Assembly: GCA_019695175.1 (NCBI GenBank)
Contig: JAIBAM010000002.1
Location: 124,001 to 188,000, forward strand
Direction: 5' to 3'
Source of the DNA: Bdellovibrionales bacterium
GTDB taxonomy: Bacteria; Bdellovibrionota; Bdellovibrionia; Bdellovibrionales; UBA1609
DNA: 64,000 bases
Numbering within the stretch: position 1 is the first letter of the stretch; each line of letters begins with the position of its first letter. The notes beneath the pieces are model-generated. The model ran no database searches. It worked only from the letters and a program-made list of their open reading frames with translations, and was not told the DNA's origin. A program made the translations under genes and the position numbers. Shown piece by piece: positions 10,661 to 20,939 of the stretch.

Positions 10661-13600
10661 TTATTGTTCCAATGAGGTTGGTTCGTTAGACTGTATTTTT
10701 TCAGTTAAAATGTCCGACTCAATGAGCTGCACATTCAAAGCTAAGCTCTGCAACTCTTTAACCAATACGTTAAAGGACTCAGGCAATCCTGGCTCTAAAA
10801 CATTTTCTCCTTTTACAATGCTCTCATACATTCGAGTTCTTCCCGCAACGTCATCAGACTTCACGGTTAAAAACTCTTGTAAACTGTACGCAGCACCATA
10901 GGCTTCGATTGCCCAAACCTCCATCTCCCCAAGCCTTTGTCCCCCAAATTGAGCTTTACCACCCAGAGGTTGTTGGGACACAAGAGAATAGGGACCAATG
11001 GACCGAGCATGAATTTTTTCTTCCACCAAGTGATGTAGCTTCAACATGTACATAATCCCTACTGTCACCGGCATTTGAAAAGGCTCACCCGTTCGTCCAT
11101 CAAACAATACGGTCTGCCCGCTGAGAGGAAGTTTTGCTTTACTTAACAAACCTTTAACATCCGATTCTTTAGCTCCATCAAACACAGGGGTTCCCACATG
11201 AATCCCATCTTTCATAGTCGCCAACATTTTCTTCAGACTTTGATCATCAGCAGATTGAATCCGGGTGTTGAGCTCTTTATTTTCAGCAAAAATACCCGAC
11301 AACTCTGATCGAACCTCTTCAGCTTTAAACTTTTCCAAATGCTTTTGTAATTGCTCACCCAAAGAACGAGCTGCCCAACCCAAATGCACTTCTAAAATTT
11401 GTCCTATGTTCATCCTGGAAGGAACACCCAGAGGATTCAAAACCATGTCGACGGGTCGTCCGTCAGCTAAATAGGGCATATCCTCCGCAGGTAAAACTTT
11501 GGATACAACACCTTTGTTTCCATGTCGCCCGGCGAACTTATCCCCAACTTGGAGCTTTCTCTTAATAGCGACATAGACTTTAACCATTTTAATAACACCG
11601 GGAGGAAGTTCATCTCCCTTGGTCAGCCGTTCCATTTTTTCATTGAAGACCATTTTTACTGCATCCAGTTGATTGCGTGCAGTGTCCACAATTCTTGTTA
11701 CCTGGTATTCAAGCTCAGATTCCAAAGGAATATAACTGAGTAGCTCAAATGGAATGGATTCCAAGTCCTCATCACTAAGGGACTGCCCCTTAGATAAAAG
11801 TTTTTCAGAGCCATCTTCACTGAGTAAAACCCCAGAAGTTACCTTACCAACTAAAATGTCTTTTAATTTATCAAGAGCATTGTTTTTAATCACGTTTTGC
11901 TCAACGGCAAAATCTTTTTCCAGTTTTTTTCGTTTAACATGGATGATACTTTGTAAACGTTCATCTCGCTCAGAAGCTTCACGACTGTAAACTTGGGCGT
12001 CAATAACCGTACCATAAACGCCAGAAGGAACGCGTAGAGAGGTGTCTCTAACATCTCCCGCTTTCTCCCCAAAAATAGCTCGGAGCAGTTTTTCTTCTGG
12101 GGAGAGTTGAGTTTCTCCTTTTGGAGTGACTTTACCAACAAGCACATCCCCTGGTTTAACTTCAGCTCCAATACGGATAATACCACTTAAATCTAAATCC
12201 TTAAGTGCATCTTCCCCTACGTTGGCGATATCGCGAGAGATCTCCTCTTTACCTAATTTAGTGTCACGAGCAATACACTCAAACTCCTCAATGTGAATTG
12301 AAGTGTAAGTGTCATCTTTTATCAAACGCTCAGAAATCAGGATCGAGTCCTCAAAGTTAAAACCCATCCATGGCATAAAGGCCACAAGTATGTTCTGACC
12401 GAGTGCCAATTCACCCAATTCAGTGGAAGGACCGTCAGCAACCACATCGCCGCGTTTTACTCTGTCGCCCACCTTCACAATGGCTTTTTGATTGAAACAA
12501 GTGTTTTGGTTGGTACGCTGATATTTAGTAAGGTTGTAGATGTCCACGTTGGCACCCAACTCTCCACCTTTAGCAAACCGCCGAACAACTATGCGTGCGG
12601 CATCTACTTCTTCCACAACACCATCATTGGAACAAACCACACTGGTTCCGGAATCCCTAGCAACCAAAGCTTCAACACCTGTTCCCACAAGAGGTGCTCG
12701 AGACTTTAGCAACGGAACAGCTTGCCTTTGCATGTTGGACCCCATCAAAGCTCGGTTCGCATCATCATGTTCCAAAAAAGGAATAAGAGATGCAGCAATC
12801 GACACCAATTGGGAGGGGCTCACGTCCATTAAAGAAACTTTTTCATTTTCAATCAGCTCATATTCACCATTACAACGTACAGTAACATTCGAAGTGGTTA
12901 ATTTATTCTTTTCCACGTCTCGTCCTGCTTGCGCAATGAAATGACCCGATTCCTCTAACGCTGACATATAAACAATATCATCAGAAACTTTTCCCCCATC
13001 CACTTTGCGATAGGGTGTTTCAATAAATCCATAGTTATTAATCCGAGCAAATGTGGCCAAAGAAGCAATCAATCCAATATTTGGCCCCTCTGGTGTCTCA
13101 ATGGGACATATACGTCCGTAGTGAGTGGGATGAACGTCACGCACCTCAAACCCAGCACGATCTCGTGTCAACCCTCCTGGCCCAAGTGCAGAAAGACGTC
13201 GTTTATGGGTGATCTCAGAAAGAGGATTCGTCTGGTCCATAAACTGACTTAGTTGACTGGAACCAAAAAACTCCTTAACCACGGCGTTCACTGGTTTCGC
13301 ATTCACCAAATCGTGAGGCATCATGGTTTCCACATCTTGAAGACTCATGCGCTCACGAATAGCTCGCTCCATACGAACGAGACCAATACGATATTGATTT
13401 TCGAGAAGTTCCCCAACAGATCGAACCCGACGATTTCCTAAATGATCAATGTCGTCAATTTGACCCTGGCCATTTTTAAGATCAATGATTGTGTGGACTA
13501 CTGACAAAATATCTTTTTCTGTCAATGTTCTAAAATCCACAGGGCATTCTTCAAAAGGGATATTAAAGCGATGATTTATTTTCAATCGACCTACTTCACT

Positions 13601-14824
13601 AAGGTCATAAGTTTCCGGATCGAAAAATAAACGGTGGAAAAAGTTTGCTGCAGCTTCCAAAGTAGGTGGTTCGCCCGGTCGCAGTCGTTTGTAGATTTCA
13701 ATCAACGACTCTTCCTTTGTTGTCACTTTATCAACCAGCAATGTATTGCGGAGATAGGGGCCAACAGCCAACCCATCAAAGAAAATAAGACTAAACTGAG
13801 AAATCCCGGCCGATTTTGCTTTATCTACTACATCTACAGTAAGCTCCTGATTCACATCAGCAATGATCTCACCTGTAGTTTCATCAATCACCGGTTTAGC
13901 AATCACTTTTCCATCTAAATCATCCCTTGAAATTTCTATTTCTTCCAAGCCCAACTGCTTTACTTTTTTAACAGCAGCTCTTGTTATTCTTCTCCCACCC
14001 TTTACAATCACCTCACCCGATTTCGGATCAATGATGTCAGAAGGAGCTCTCTGTCCAGCCATTTGTTCAATATTAAGTGTTCTAAATAATTTTCCATTTT
14101 TATCAATTCGAATCGTATCAATATTATAAAATTTCTCTAAAAGCTGTTCCGCAGTGTAGCCCAAAGCTTTAAGTAAAATTGTTACTGGGAACTTTCTTCG
14201 ACGATCAATCCGTACGTAGAGTAAATCTTTTTGATCAAATTCCAAGTCCAACCAGGAACCGCGGTAGGGTATCACTCGAGCGGAATAAATTAGTTTTCCG
14301 CTGGCGTTGTTTTTGCCACCATCATGATCAAAAAACACACCTGGTGAACGATGCAGCTGACTTACCACGACTCGTTCTGTACCATTAATTATAAAAGAAC
14401 CGTTTGTGGTCATAAGTGGGATTTCGCCCAAATAAACCTCTTGTTCTTTAACATCACGAATGCTCTTGGCCTCTGTTTCCTCATTCACCTCAAAAACGAT
14501 TAGACGCAAAGTTACCTTAATTGGAGCGGCATAAGTCATCCCACGCTGACGACATTCATCCACATCGTACTTGGCAGGTTCCAATGTATAACTGACAAAC
14601 TCCAGGCTCGCAGTTCCATTAAAATCAGAAATAGGAAAAACAGATTTAAATACACCTTGCAAACCGGTGTCTGTTCTTCGATCTGGATCCACATCCTTCT
14701 GTAAAAAAGCCTCGTAGGACTTTTTTTGCAGCTCTATCAGGTTCGGGATCTCTAGAAATTGTTGCGTTTTAGAAAACACTCGACGTAGGCGAAGGTTCGA
14801 TGCCGTTACCGGAGTGTGATTCAT
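10661..14824 (-). CDS. rpoB: RNA polymerase beta subunit
   Basis: Beta subunit, 1387 residues. The rifampicin pocket region reads [19 protein letters not shown], with [15 protein letters not shown] just after it. The residues most often mutated in resistance are wild type, and one neighbouring Asn is Thr, a neutral-looking change. The C-terminal clamp contact [18 protein letters not shown] is present. AAGGAGATACGG precedes the ATG. An attenuator-like hairpin lies in the 199 bases between rplL and this gene, so rplL is made in excess of rpoB. Confidence 0.98.
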   Translation of the reverse strand: MNHTPVTASNLRLRRVFSKTQQFLEIPNLIELQKKSYEAFLQKDVDPDRRTDTGLQGVFKSVFPISDFNGTASLEFVSYTLEPAKYDVDECRQRGMTYAAPIKVTLRLIVFEVNEETEAKSIRDVKEQEVYLGEIPLMTTNGSFIINGTERVVVSQLHRSPGVFFDHDGGKNNASGKLIYSARVIPYRGSWLDLEFDQKDLLYVRIDRRRKFPVTILLKALGYTAEQLLEKFYNIDTIRIDKNGKLFRTLNIEQMAGQRAPSDIIDPKSGEVIVKGGRRITRAAVKKVKQLGLEEIEISRDDLDGKVIAKPVIDETTGEIIADVNQELTVDVVDKAKSAGISQFSLIFFDGLAVGPYLRNTLLVDKVTTKEESLIEIYKRLRPGEPPTLEAAANFFHRLFFDPETYDLSEVGRLKINHRFNIPFEECPVDFRTLTEKDILSVVHTIIDLKNGQGQIDDIDHLGNRRVRSVGELLENQYRIGLVRMERAIRERMSLQDVETMMPHDLVNAKPVNAVVKEFFGSSQLSQFMDQTNPLSEITHKRRLSALGPGGLTRDRAGFEVRDVHPTHYGRICPIETPEGPNIGLIASLATFARINNYGFIETPYRKVDGGKVSDDIVYMSALEESGHFIAQAGRDVEKNKLTTSNVTVRCNGEYELIENEKVSLMDVSPSQLVSIAASLIPFLEHDDANRALMGSNMQRQAVPLLKSRAPLVGTGVEALVARDSGTSVVCSNDGVVEEVDAARIVVRRFAKGGELGANVDIYNLTKYQRTNQNTCFNQKAIVKVGDRVKRGDVVADGPSTELGELALGQNILVAFMPWMGFNFEDSILISERLIKDDTYTSIHIEEFECIARDTKLGKEEISRDIANVGEDALKDLDLSGIIRIGAEVKPGDVLVGKVTPKGETQLSPEEKLLRAIFGEKAGDVRDTSLRVPSGVYGTVIDAQVYSREASERDERLQSIIHVKRKKLEKDFAVEQNVIKNNALDKLKDILVGKVTSGVLLSEDGSEKLLSKGQSLSDEDLESIPFELLSYIPLESELEYQVTRIVDTARNQLDAVKMVFNEKMERLTKGDELPPGVIKMVKVYVAIKRKLQVGDKFAGRHGNKGVVSKVLPAEDMPYLADGRPVDMVLNPLGVPSRMNIGQILEVHLGWAARSLGEQLQKHLEKFKAEEVRSELSGIFAENKELNTRIQSADDQSLKKMLATMKDGIHVGTPVFDGAKESDVKGLLSKAKLPLSGQTVLFDGRTGEPFQMPVTVGIMYMLKLHHLVEEKIHARSIGPYSLVSQQPLGGKAQFGGQRLGEMEVWAIEAYGAAYSLQEFLTVKSDDVAGRTRMYESIVKGENVLEPGLPESFNVLVKELQSLALNVQLIESDILTEKIQSNEPTSLEQ

Positions 14825-14956
14825 CCGTATCTCCTTATGTCATTTGGGACATTTTTCAAAAGAATTCACAAAGAAATGGAATCCAAACATTTTAATAATA
14901 ATCAACTCAATAAAATCAATTACTTAAGACAACACAAACATTTAAACTGTGCAAAC

Positions 14957-14991
14957 TAAAAAAGTTGGGGATCGAAAAATGTCCCCAACTT
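14957..14991 (-). terminator. Intrinsic terminator/attenuator between rplL and rpoB
   Basis: A 10-bp stem (14962-14971 with 14982-14991, AAGTTGGGGA pairing TCCCCAACTT) has a 10-base loop. On the minus strand it is followed by a run of T. It lies 33 bases past the rplL stop. Partial termination at this spot is well known in E. coli and sets the ribosomal-protein to polymerase ratio; here it is the same position with a stronger-looking hairpin. Confidence 0.75.
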
Positions 14992-15023
14992 AACTTAGCA
15001 ACTAATAAGTGTAGAGTTAAACT

Positions 15024-15395
15024 CTACTTAATGTCTACCTTTGCGCCAGCCTTAACAAGAGCTTCCTTCATTTTGTTAGCTTCGTCTTTAGATACTCCCT
15101 CTTTCACAGTCTTAGGAGCTCCCTCGACAAGATCTTTGGCTTCTTTAAGACCTAGACCGGTCAATGCACGAACTTCCTTAATAACATTAATTTTGTTAGC
15201 ACCCGCATCAGCAAGAACTACATTGAACTCTGTTTTTTCTTCTGCTGCAGCAGCAGCAGGGGCCGCCGCGGCAACAGCAACAGGAGCTGCAGCAGTTACA
15301 CCCCATTTTTCTTCCAAATCTTTAATCATTTGGGCCAATTCTAGTACTGGCATTGCAGATAGATAATCTACGACTTGTTCACGATTGAGACTCAT
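15024..15395 (-). CDS. rplL: 50S ribosomal protein L7/L12
   Basis: Stalk protein that recruits translational GTPases, 123 residues. It has the N-terminal dimerisation domain (about 1-35), an Ala-rich hinge at about 36-52 ([16 protein letters not shown]), and the C-terminal factor-binding domain with [22 protein letters not shown] precedes the ATG. It is paired with rplJ upstream, whose product anchors the L7/L12 dimers. Confidence 0.97.
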   Translation of the reverse strand: MSLNREQVVDYLSAMPVLELAQMIKDLEEKWGVTAAAPVAVAAAAPAAAAAEEKTEFNVVLADAGANKINVIKEVRALTGLGLKEAKDLVEGAPKTVKEGVSKDEANKMKEALVKAGAKVDIK

Positions 15396-15463
15396 ATTTC
15401 CTCCGAAATTATTTTGTAAAAAATTTTATTTCACTAAATTAAATAAACTTAATTTAACCACCT

Positions 15464-15485
15464 GTTTGAGCTTGGGAGCTCAAAC
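15464..15485 (-). promoter_or_regulatory. Stem-loop in the rplJ-rplL spacer
   Basis: A perfect 9-bp inverted repeat (GTTTGAGCT 15464-15472, AGCTCAAAC 15477-15485) with a four-base loop sits directly after the rplJ stop. There is no U-tract, so termination is unlikely. It could act in mRNA processing or stability. Confidence 0.5.
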
Positions 15486-16022
15486 TTATCCGCCTTGTTT
15501 TTCTTTTTGTTCTTTATAGGCACTTAAGACACGCACAAAACCCTCAGGTGCAGCTTGAAGCGTACCCAAAAATTTACTCATTGGGGCCGACAATGCTCCT
15601 AATAACTTTGCTTGGAGTTCCTGTTTTGAAGGTAATGTTGCTAAAAATTTAATTCTAGCCTCATCTAGTAACACACCTTCCATAGCTCCTGTTTTTAATT
15701 GCAAGATCTCTACTTCTTTTGCGAACTCAGAAATAGTCTTGGCAGGAGCGCTAGGATCACCATAAGCAAAGATGACAGCATTCGTTCCAACAAAAGAGTC
15801 TTTTAAAGCCGACTCCATTTCTGGATGATTTTTCAAGGCTTGCAAAGCCAAAGTGTTTCGCACAACTTTCATTTCCGCTTGCACAGGTCGTAAAGCTTTA
15901 CGCAACTTGGTGACTAACTCTACATTCATACCTTTGTAGTCCACCAAAAAAGCTGCTTTAGCTCTGCCAAACCGCTCAGACAGAGATGAAATCTGTTGGG
16001 CCTTTTGATCTCGTGTTATCAT
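15486..16022 (-). CDS. rplJ: 50S ribosomal protein L10
   Basis: Base of the ribosomal stalk, 178 residues. The N-terminal rRNA-binding domain contains FLVDYKGMNVELVTKLRKALR. The C-terminal helix (about 140-175) binds L7/L12 dimers. GGAAGGTTTCTCGTTT precedes the ATG. An L10-type leader RNA lies about 90 bases upstream, so autogenous control by the L10-L12 complex is likely. Confidence 0.96.
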   Translation of the reverse strand: MITRDQKAQQISSLSERFGRAKAAFLVDYKGMNVELVTKLRKALRPVQAEMKVVRNTLALQALKNHPEMESALKDSFVGTNAVIFAYGDPSAPAKTISEFAKEVEILQLKTGAMEGVLLDEARIKFLATLPSKQELQAKLLGALSAPMSKFLGTLQAAPEGFVRVLSAYKEQKEKQGG

Positions 16023-16109
16023 AAACGAGAAACCTTCCTTTCATCTTTATTTTGGCATCGCGACTTCGAGTGTGCGGAAGCACTTAAGAAACTAAAAACA
16101 TCATCCATG

Positions 16110-16185
16110 AAACGTCTTCTCTTGTCTAAGCAGGAAATGATTATGCATTCAATGCACCTGCTGTCTCTGACCGCGATGGGTTAAT
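16110..16185 (-). ncRNA. Ribosomal protein L10 leader RNA
   Basis: In the rplA-rplJ spacer the minus strand carries the conserved pattern of the L10 leader (Rfam family of that name). It has an AGACAGCAGGTGC arm, a short hairpin TGCATTGAATGCA, then CATTTCCTGCTTAGACAAGAG closing the stem in kink-turn style. The element is recognised by pattern and position, not by a covariance search. L10(L12)4 is known to bind such leaders and repress rplJL translation. Confidence 0.75.
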
Positions 16186-16200
16186 AATTACAACCGGCTT

Positions 16201-16905
16201 CTATGCCAATTGCGCTTGTGTATTTGGAATATCAACTTTTACCCCAGGTCCCATAGTTGCTGATACCGTAATACTTTGCAGGTAGATACCTTTTGAGGCC
16301 TGAGGTTTTGACTTAACAACCGCACCCATAAGAGCCAAGTAATTCTCTTTAAGTTTATCTACTCCCATAGATTTTTTTCCGATGGCAGCATGGACAATTC
16401 CTGCCTTATCCACTCTGTAGTCCAATTTTCCCTTTTTCTCTGCAGCCACCGCCTGAGCCACATTCATCGTCACTGTACCTATTTTTGGATTGGGCATGAG
16501 TCCTCTTGGACCTAAAATTTTTGCAACCTTTGAAACAGTTGCCATCATATCTGGAGTAGCGATCGCTTTATCAAAAGCCATCCATCCCCCTTGAATTTTA
16601 GCCACCAAATCATCAGAACCAACTTCATCGGCGCCAGCCTGCTTAGCTTCCTGTTCTTTATTACCTTTAGCAAAAACGATGACTCGAACTGGTTTTCCCA
16701 ACCCATGGGGCAAATCAACGGCTCCCCGAACTTGCTGATCTGACTGCTTAGGGTCAACGCCTAATTTAATCGCCACATCAATCGTTTCATCAAACTTTGC
16801 AGTAGAAGTTTTTATAACGAGATTGAGACCCTCTTCGTAGCCATACTTTTTCGTACGGTCTACATTTGTTCGAATCGCCGTAAAACGTTTACTTATTTTA
16901 GCCAT
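16201..16905 (-). CDS. rplA: 50S ribosomal protein L1
   Basis: L1-stalk protein, 234 residues, usual length. The family signature around VAKILGPRGLMPNPKIGTVT is intact, as is the N-terminal KRFTAIRTNVDRTKKYGYEEGL. It lies 12 bases after rplK with AAAGGTGGTGAT as ribosome binding site, so the two are co-transcribed. L1 commonly represses the rplKA mRNA; I did not identify the site. Confidence 0.97.
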   Translation of the reverse strand: MAKISKRFTAIRTNVDRTKKYGYEEGLNLVIKTSTAKFDETIDVAIKLGVDPKQSDQQVRGAVDLPHGLGKPVRVIVFAKGNKEQEAKQAGADEVGSDDLVAKIQGGWMAFDKAIATPDMMATVSKVAKILGPRGLMPNPKIGTVTMNVAQAVAAEKKGKLDYRVDKAGIVHAAIGKKSMGVDKLKENYLALMGAVVKSKPQASKGIYLQSITVSATMGPGVKVDIPNTQAQLA

Positions 16906-16917
16906 TTATCACCACCT

Positions 16918-17340
16918 TTACTTTACTTCCAAGCCCATGCTTCTTGCCGTTCCCACAACTTGAGAAATAGCAGAATTTAGATCTAAGCAATTGAGATCCA
17001 CCAACTTTTTCTCTGCGATCTCTTTGATTTGATCCATGGAAACCTTACCCACTTTATCTTTTTGGGGCATTTTGGAACCGCTCTCAATTTTTGCTGCTTT
17101 CTTAAGCAAGATTGATACGGGAGGTGTTTTTGTAATAAAGGTAAACGATCGATCAGAGTAAACAGTTATAATCACGGGAATAACCGTGTCGCCCTCTTTT
17201 TGAGTGCGAGCATTAAACTGCTTACAAAACTCCATGATGTTTACCCCATGCTGTCCGAGCGCCGGTCCAACGGGAGGTGCCGGATTGGCTTTCCCTGCCG
17301 GTATCTGAAGCTTGATTTGGCCTGTAACTTTGCGAGCCAT
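16918..17340 (-). CDS. rplK: 50S ribosomal protein L11
   Basis: Component of the GTPase-associated centre and of the RelA-sensing site, 140 residues. The N-terminal domain has the conserved proline-rich [20 protein letters not shown]. The C-terminal RNA-binding domain ends in [25 protein letters not shown] precedes the ATG. It is the first gene after a 229-base spacer from nusG, which may hold the L11 operon promoter. Confidence 0.97.
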   Translation of the reverse strand: MARKVTGQIKLQIPAGKANPAPPVGPALGQHGVNIMEFCKQFNARTQKEGDTVIPVIITVYSDRSFTFITKTPPVSILLKKAAKIESGSKMPQKDKVGKVSMDQIKEIAEKKLVDLNCLDLNSAISQVVGTARSMGLEVK

Positions 17341-17569
17341 TTCCCACTCCTTGCAGTTTAGGGTTAATGATTAGACAATAAATCTAAATTGTTATTTTCA
17401 AACCTTTGGGCTTTTAATTCGTTAAGTAGATAATTTCAATCTTTTATTTTTAAATTTTAAATTTTGTTCTGAGTTGGAAGAATTTGAAGTCTATTTATAA
17501 AATCTAAATCCATTGTTGCTAGACACCAAATAACTAAACTGCCGCTCTCAGCACTGACACTCCCAGTTC

Positions 17570-18148
17570 CTATACTTTTTCCACCTGAACAAAGTCCAAT
17601 TCAACCGGAGTTGGTCGACCAAAAATACTTACCAAAACTTTCACTTTTCCTTTTTCCTGATTCAGTTCTTCAACTGTACCATTAAAGTTACTAAAGGGTC
17701 CGTCCACAACCATGACACTTTCCCCAACCGTGAACTTTACTTTGGGCACCACTTTTTCCGCACCATTTTCCATTTGTCGGGTGACCCGCATCACTTCTTC
17801 ATCTGGAACTTCAGGAGGCTTCACTTTACTACCCACAAAACCTGACACTTTTGAGGCATTTCGCACTAAATGCCAGCTTTCATCGGTTAGTATCATTTGT
17901 ACAAAGATATATCCCGGAAAAAACTTCCGCGAACGAGTGGCTTTTTTCCCTTTAACCAACTCCACAACGCTCTCAGCGGGAATTAAAATTTGACCAAACA
18001 AATGTTCTAATTTATTAGAGCGAGCTCTTTCCTCAATCGACGCTTTTGCTGTGGACTCACAGCTCGTTTGGGTATTGACAATGTACCATTTCATTTTAGT
18101 ATTTGAAACTACTGTATGATTCTCGGGGTTTTCTGATTTATTGTCCAC
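17570..18148 (-). CDS. nusG: Transcription termination/antitermination factor NusG
   Basis: RNA polymerase processivity factor, 192 residues. The NGN domain begins with [13 protein letters not shown] (19-31) and the C-terminal KOW motif contains [17 protein letters not shown]. The start is GTG with GGAAG six bases upstream. This adds an 18-residue polar extension before the position where most NusG proteins begin. The internal ATG has no ribosome binding site, so I keep the longer form. It is co-directional with secE, 38 bases downstream of it. Confidence 0.95.
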   Translation of the reverse strand: MDNKSENPENHTVVSNTKMKWYIVNTQTSCESTAKASIEERARSNKLEHLFGQILIPAESVVELVKGKKATRSRKFFPGYIFVQMILTDESWHLVRNASKVSGFVGSKVKPPEVPDEEVMRVTRQMENGAEKVVPKVKFTVGESVMVVDGPFSNFNGTVEELNQEKGKVKVLVSIFGRPTPVELDFVQVEKV

Positions 18149-18186
18149 TGATCACTTCCATTTTTATTTCTTAATATTTTCTTAAT

Positions 18187-18570
18187 TTATTTTACAATCC
18201 ATGAGATGAGGACGCTGGACATATAATCTATACCGGCTAATCCCAATCCTGCAATGAGAACCATGACACAAACTGCAAAGGTCGTTACTACGGTATCCCG
18301 TTGAGTGGGCCAGACGATTTTTTTTATCTCATGCACCACCTCATCGGCCCAAGCTACCACCTTTGGGTTCATTTGTAACAAAACAAAAACCACAAGAGCG
18401 ATAAAGAGCGGAACTCCATGCCTAAATAAATCTTGTGAACGCCAGCGTTCAACAATGGCGACCATTCCACCCAAAGTCTCAAACAAAACCCGAGTTACTA
18501 TATGGGTTAAAAATGCCGCTAAAAAAAAGGATACAGTAATAATTTTACGATTTTGTTTTCCTGCTTCCAT
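18187..18570 (-). CDS. secE: Preprotein translocase subunit SecE
   Basis: Essential subunit of the SecYEG channel, 127 residues with three hydrophobic segments. This is the long form found in E. coli rather than the one-helix type. The conserved cytoplasmic amphipathic region is ADEVVHEIKKIVWPTQRDTV (75-94), followed by the core transmembrane helix. It sits between tRNA-Trp and nusG, the common bacterial order. Confidence 0.93.
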   Translation of the reverse strand: MEAGKQNRKIITVSFFLAAFLTHIVTRVLFETLGGMVAIVERWRSQDLFRHGVPLFIALVVFVLLQMNPKVVAWADEVVHEIKKIVWPTQRDTVVTTFAVCVMVLIAGLGLAGIDYMSSVLISWIVK

Positions 18571-18628
18571 GTTAAACCACTTCTTTTGTTGTTAACGTTA
18601 ATTATCAAAAAATGTATCCGAACTATAA

Positions 18629-18704
18629 TGGCAGGGCAGGAGGGATTCGAACCCACAACCTACGGATTTGGAGTCCGCCGCTCTACCGTTAGAGCTACTG
18701 CCCT
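18629..18704 (-). tRNA. tRNA-Trp (anticodon CCA)
   Basis: A full cloverleaf can be drawn: acceptor AGGGCAG/CTGCCCT, D arm, anticodon stem CGGAC with loop TCCAAAT, and T arm GTGGGTTCGAATCCC. The 3' CCA is encoded in the DNA. It lies 58 bases upstream of secE. Confidence 0.96.
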
Positions 18705-18855
18705 ACTTAAAATTTTTTATTACTTTTTCCCTTTCAAAAAAACCTTTTGCTTGTTTGTGTAAAGCCTTTTTTATGCAGTTTATATAATTTAATCCTGAGA
18801 GTTTATATTTATATAAAAAAATAACTTAAGAAAACAACTCTAAAATACAGGATCT

Positions 18856-18889
18856 AAAAAACCAAAGGGACCACTTAAAAGGTCCCTTT
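18856..18889 (-). terminator. Rho-independent terminator after tuf
   Basis: The perfect stem AAAGGGACC (18864-18872) / GGTCCCTTT (18881-18889), with an 8-base loop, is followed on the minus strand by GGTTTTTT. It lies 32 bases past the tuf stop, separating tRNA-tuf from the tRNA-Trp-secE-nusG unit. Confidence 0.88.
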
Positions 18890-18920
18890 AGAGTTTTTAC
18901 TAGTTCATTAGGAGTCTCTA

Positions 18921-20111
18921 CTATTCAAGAACTTCAGTTACAACACCTGCACCAACAGTTCTGCCTCCCTCACGAATGGCAAAACGGAGCTCTTTTTCCA
19001 TCGCAATAGGAGCAATTAACTCCACATTCATTTCAACCCGATCACCAGGCATAACCATTTCAGTACCTTGATTTAAGGTCACAACACCCGTCACATCTGT
19101 GGTTCTAAAGTAGAACTGAGGTCGGTAACCATTGAAGAATGGGGTATGACGACCACCCTCTTCCTTCGTCAAAACGTAAGCTTCACATTTGAACTTTTTG
19201 TGTGGAGTAATAGATCCTGGAACTGCAAGCACTTGACCCCTTTCCACATCTTCTTTCTTAGTTCCACGAAGTAAACAGCCCGCATTGTCTCCAGCAACAC
19301 CTTCATCAAGAAGTTTTCGGAACATCTCGATACCTGTGATTGTTGTTTTTTGAGTGGGCTTCAAACCGATGATCTCAACCTCTTGACCTACTTTAACAAT
19401 TCCACGCTCGATCCTACCTGTCACGACGGTACCTCGACCTGAGATCGAGAACACGTCCTCAATAGGCATCAAGAAGGGTTTGTCAACTACACGCTGTGGA
19501 GTAGGAATGTATTTATCTACTTCAGCCATTAATTGTAAAATAGCTGCCTCACCAATCTCACTGGTGTCTCCATTAAGGCCTTTCAAAGCAGATCCCTTAA
19601 TTATTGGGATTTTGTCGCCTGGAAATTCATATTTGGAAAGCAACTCACGTATTTCCAATTCAACCAGCTCTAAAAGTTCTTTGTCATCAACCATGTCCAC
19701 TTTGTTCATGAAAACCACAATAGCTGGTACACCCACTTGGCGAGCTAAAAGAATGTGCTCTCGAGTTTGAGGCATGGGTCCATCCGCTGCAGAAACCACA
19801 AGGATAGCTCCGTCCATTTGCGCCGCACCTGTAATCATGTTTTTTACATAGTCAGCGTGCCCAGGACAGTCCACGTGTGCGTAGTGTCGGTTTTCAGTCT
19901 GGTACTCCACGTGAGAAGTAGAGATGGTGATCCCACGCTCTTTCTCCTCGGGAGCTTTATCAATTTGATCATACGCCATTGCTGTTGCTCCGCCTTTTTT
20001 TGCCAAAACGGACGTGATGGCTGCAGTCAATGTGGTCTTACCGTGATCCACGTGACCTATGGTGCCGATATTTACGTGGGGTTTACTTCGATCAAATTTT
20101 TCCTTGGACAT
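18921..20111 (-). CDS. tuf: Translation elongation factor Tu
   Basis: GTPase that delivers aminoacyl-tRNA, 396 residues, canonical length. G motifs: [11 protein letters not shown] (19-29), RGITI (about 60), [12 protein letters not shown] (about 81-92), NKVDMVD (about 136). Domain II has the [12 protein letters not shown] strand. GAAGGAGACTCC precedes the ATG. It is placed behind four tRNA genes and ends at a strong terminator. Confidence 0.98.
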   Translation of the reverse strand: MSKEKFDRSKPHVNIGTIGHVDHGKTTLTAAITSVLAKKGGATAMAYDQIDKAPEEKERGITISTSHVEYQTENRHYAHVDCPGHADYVKNMITGAAQMDGAILVVSAADGPMPQTREHILLARQVGVPAIVVFMNKVDMVDDKELLELVELEIRELLSKYEFPGDKIPIIKGSALKGLNGDTSEIGEAAILQLMAEVDKYIPTPQRVVDKPFLMPIEDVFSISGRGTVVTGRIERGIVKVGQEVEIIGLKPTQKTTITGIEMFRKLLDEGVAGDNAGCLLRGTKKEDVERGQVLAVPGSITPHKKFKCEAYVLTKEEGGRHTPFFNGYRPQFYFRTTDVTGVVTLNQGTEMVMPGDRVEMNVELIAPIAMEKELRFAIREGGRTVGAGVVTEVLE

Positions 20112-20369
20112 GGAGTCTCCTTCTCATTTCTTTTCTGTCATTGTTAAGTTACACAAACTACTTTTAAAAGTTATTATCTACTTATTTTTATCTTTTACCA
20201 GCGCTTATTTCGCGGGAGATTTGCCCACCCACATTAAAATAAAACTTCCAGTTAAACACTTTTCAAAAGTCTTCCGACTTTATTTTTATTCTTTAGTTTT
20301 TAGCTTTTACTCTTCTTGCTTTAGAACTCAAGGGCAAAAACTATAACTTAAAAAAACTCTTCCCTACAA

Positions 20370-20444
20370 TGGAGCCCATGGTGAGACTCGAACTCACGAC
20401 CTCACCCTTACCAAGGGTGTGCTCTACCCCTGAGCCACACGGGC
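20370..20444 (-). tRNA. tRNA-Thr (anticodon GGT)
   Basis: Acceptor GCCCGTG/CATGGGC, D arm, anticodon stem ACCCT with loop TGGTAAG, and T arm GTGAGTTCGAGTCTCAC; CCA is encoded. Reads threonine ACC/ACU codons. Confidence 0.95.
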
Positions 20445-20489
20445 ACACTCAAAAACTTATCGATCCTGATCAGCCCGTATTTCAAAAAT

Positions 20490-20566
20490 TGGAGCGGGAG
20501 ACGGGTCTCGAACCCGCAACCCTCAGCTTGGAAGGCTGATACTCTAGCCAATTGAGCTACTCCCGC
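20490..20566 (-). tRNA. tRNA-Gly (anticodon TCC)
   Basis: Acceptor GCGGGAG/CTCCCGC, anticodon stem CAGCC with loop TTCCAAG, T arm GCGGGTTCGAGACCCG, encoded CCA. Confidence 0.95.
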
Positions 20567-20613
20567 TTTAACACAAACCTCTGAACTTGATCGCTCTCGC
20601 TCCCTCAATAAAC

Positions 20614-20699
20614 TGGTGGAGAGAGTAGGATTCGAACCTACGTAGGCATAAGCCAACGGATTTACAGTCCGTCCCCTTTAGCCACTCGGGCATCTCTCC
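20614..20699 (-). tRNA. tRNA-Tyr (anticodon GTA)
   Basis: Class II tRNA of 86 nt with a long variable arm (GCTTATGCC region). Acceptor GGAGAGA/TCTCTCC, anticodon loop TGTAAA context with GTA, encoded CCA. Confidence 0.95.
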
Positions 20700-20703
20700 A
20701 AAA

Positions 20704-20780
20704 TGGAGCTGGCTATGGGACTTGAACCCGCAACCTGCTGATTACAAATCAGCTGCTCTACCAATTGAGCTAAGCCAGCC
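20704..20780 (-). tRNA. tRNA-Thr (anticodon TGT)
   Basis: Acceptor GGCTGGC/GCCAGCT region with encoded CCA, anticodon stem CTGAT with loop TTGTAAT, T arm GCGGGTTCAAGTCCC. It is the first gene of the Thr-Tyr-Gly-Thr-tuf unit. Confidence 0.94.
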
Positions 20781-20824
20781 AAAACAAAAAAACAACATGA
20801 TCGAGATTTACCCACCCTGTTGCC

Positions 20825-20853
20825 TGTTTAAAACTTTACACAAGCGAACGCAA
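20825..20853 (-). promoter_or_regulatory. Candidate sigma70-type promoter of the tRNA-tuf operon
   Basis: On the minus strand, TTGCGT (20848-20853) and TAAACA (20825-20830) are separated by 17 bases. They lie 45 bases upstream of tRNA-Thr(TGT). Three to four matches to consensus in each box; position is good, sequence match only moderate. Confidence 0.35.
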
Positions 20854-20939
20854 TAAGTACCTGATGGAAGAATGTTGAGTCAAAGTTTTTTTCAGTAATT
20901 CCAATTTCATTTGCAACAAATCATTGGCAACAAAAAAAC

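Noticed and set aside
6646-14388. Many open frames of 60-134 codons antisense to rpoC and rpoB
   Set aside because: They lie opposite highly conserved genes, have no ribosome sites and no protein-like composition. They are codon-bias shadows.
18705-18855. Promoter for tRNA-Trp-secE
   Set aside because: One must exist after the tuf terminator, but no -35/-10 pair with sensible spacing stood out, so none is listed.
20408-20656. 82-codon open frame running through tRNA-Thr, tRNA-Gly and tRNA-Tyr
   Set aside because: It overlaps three clear tRNA genes and simply translates their sequence.
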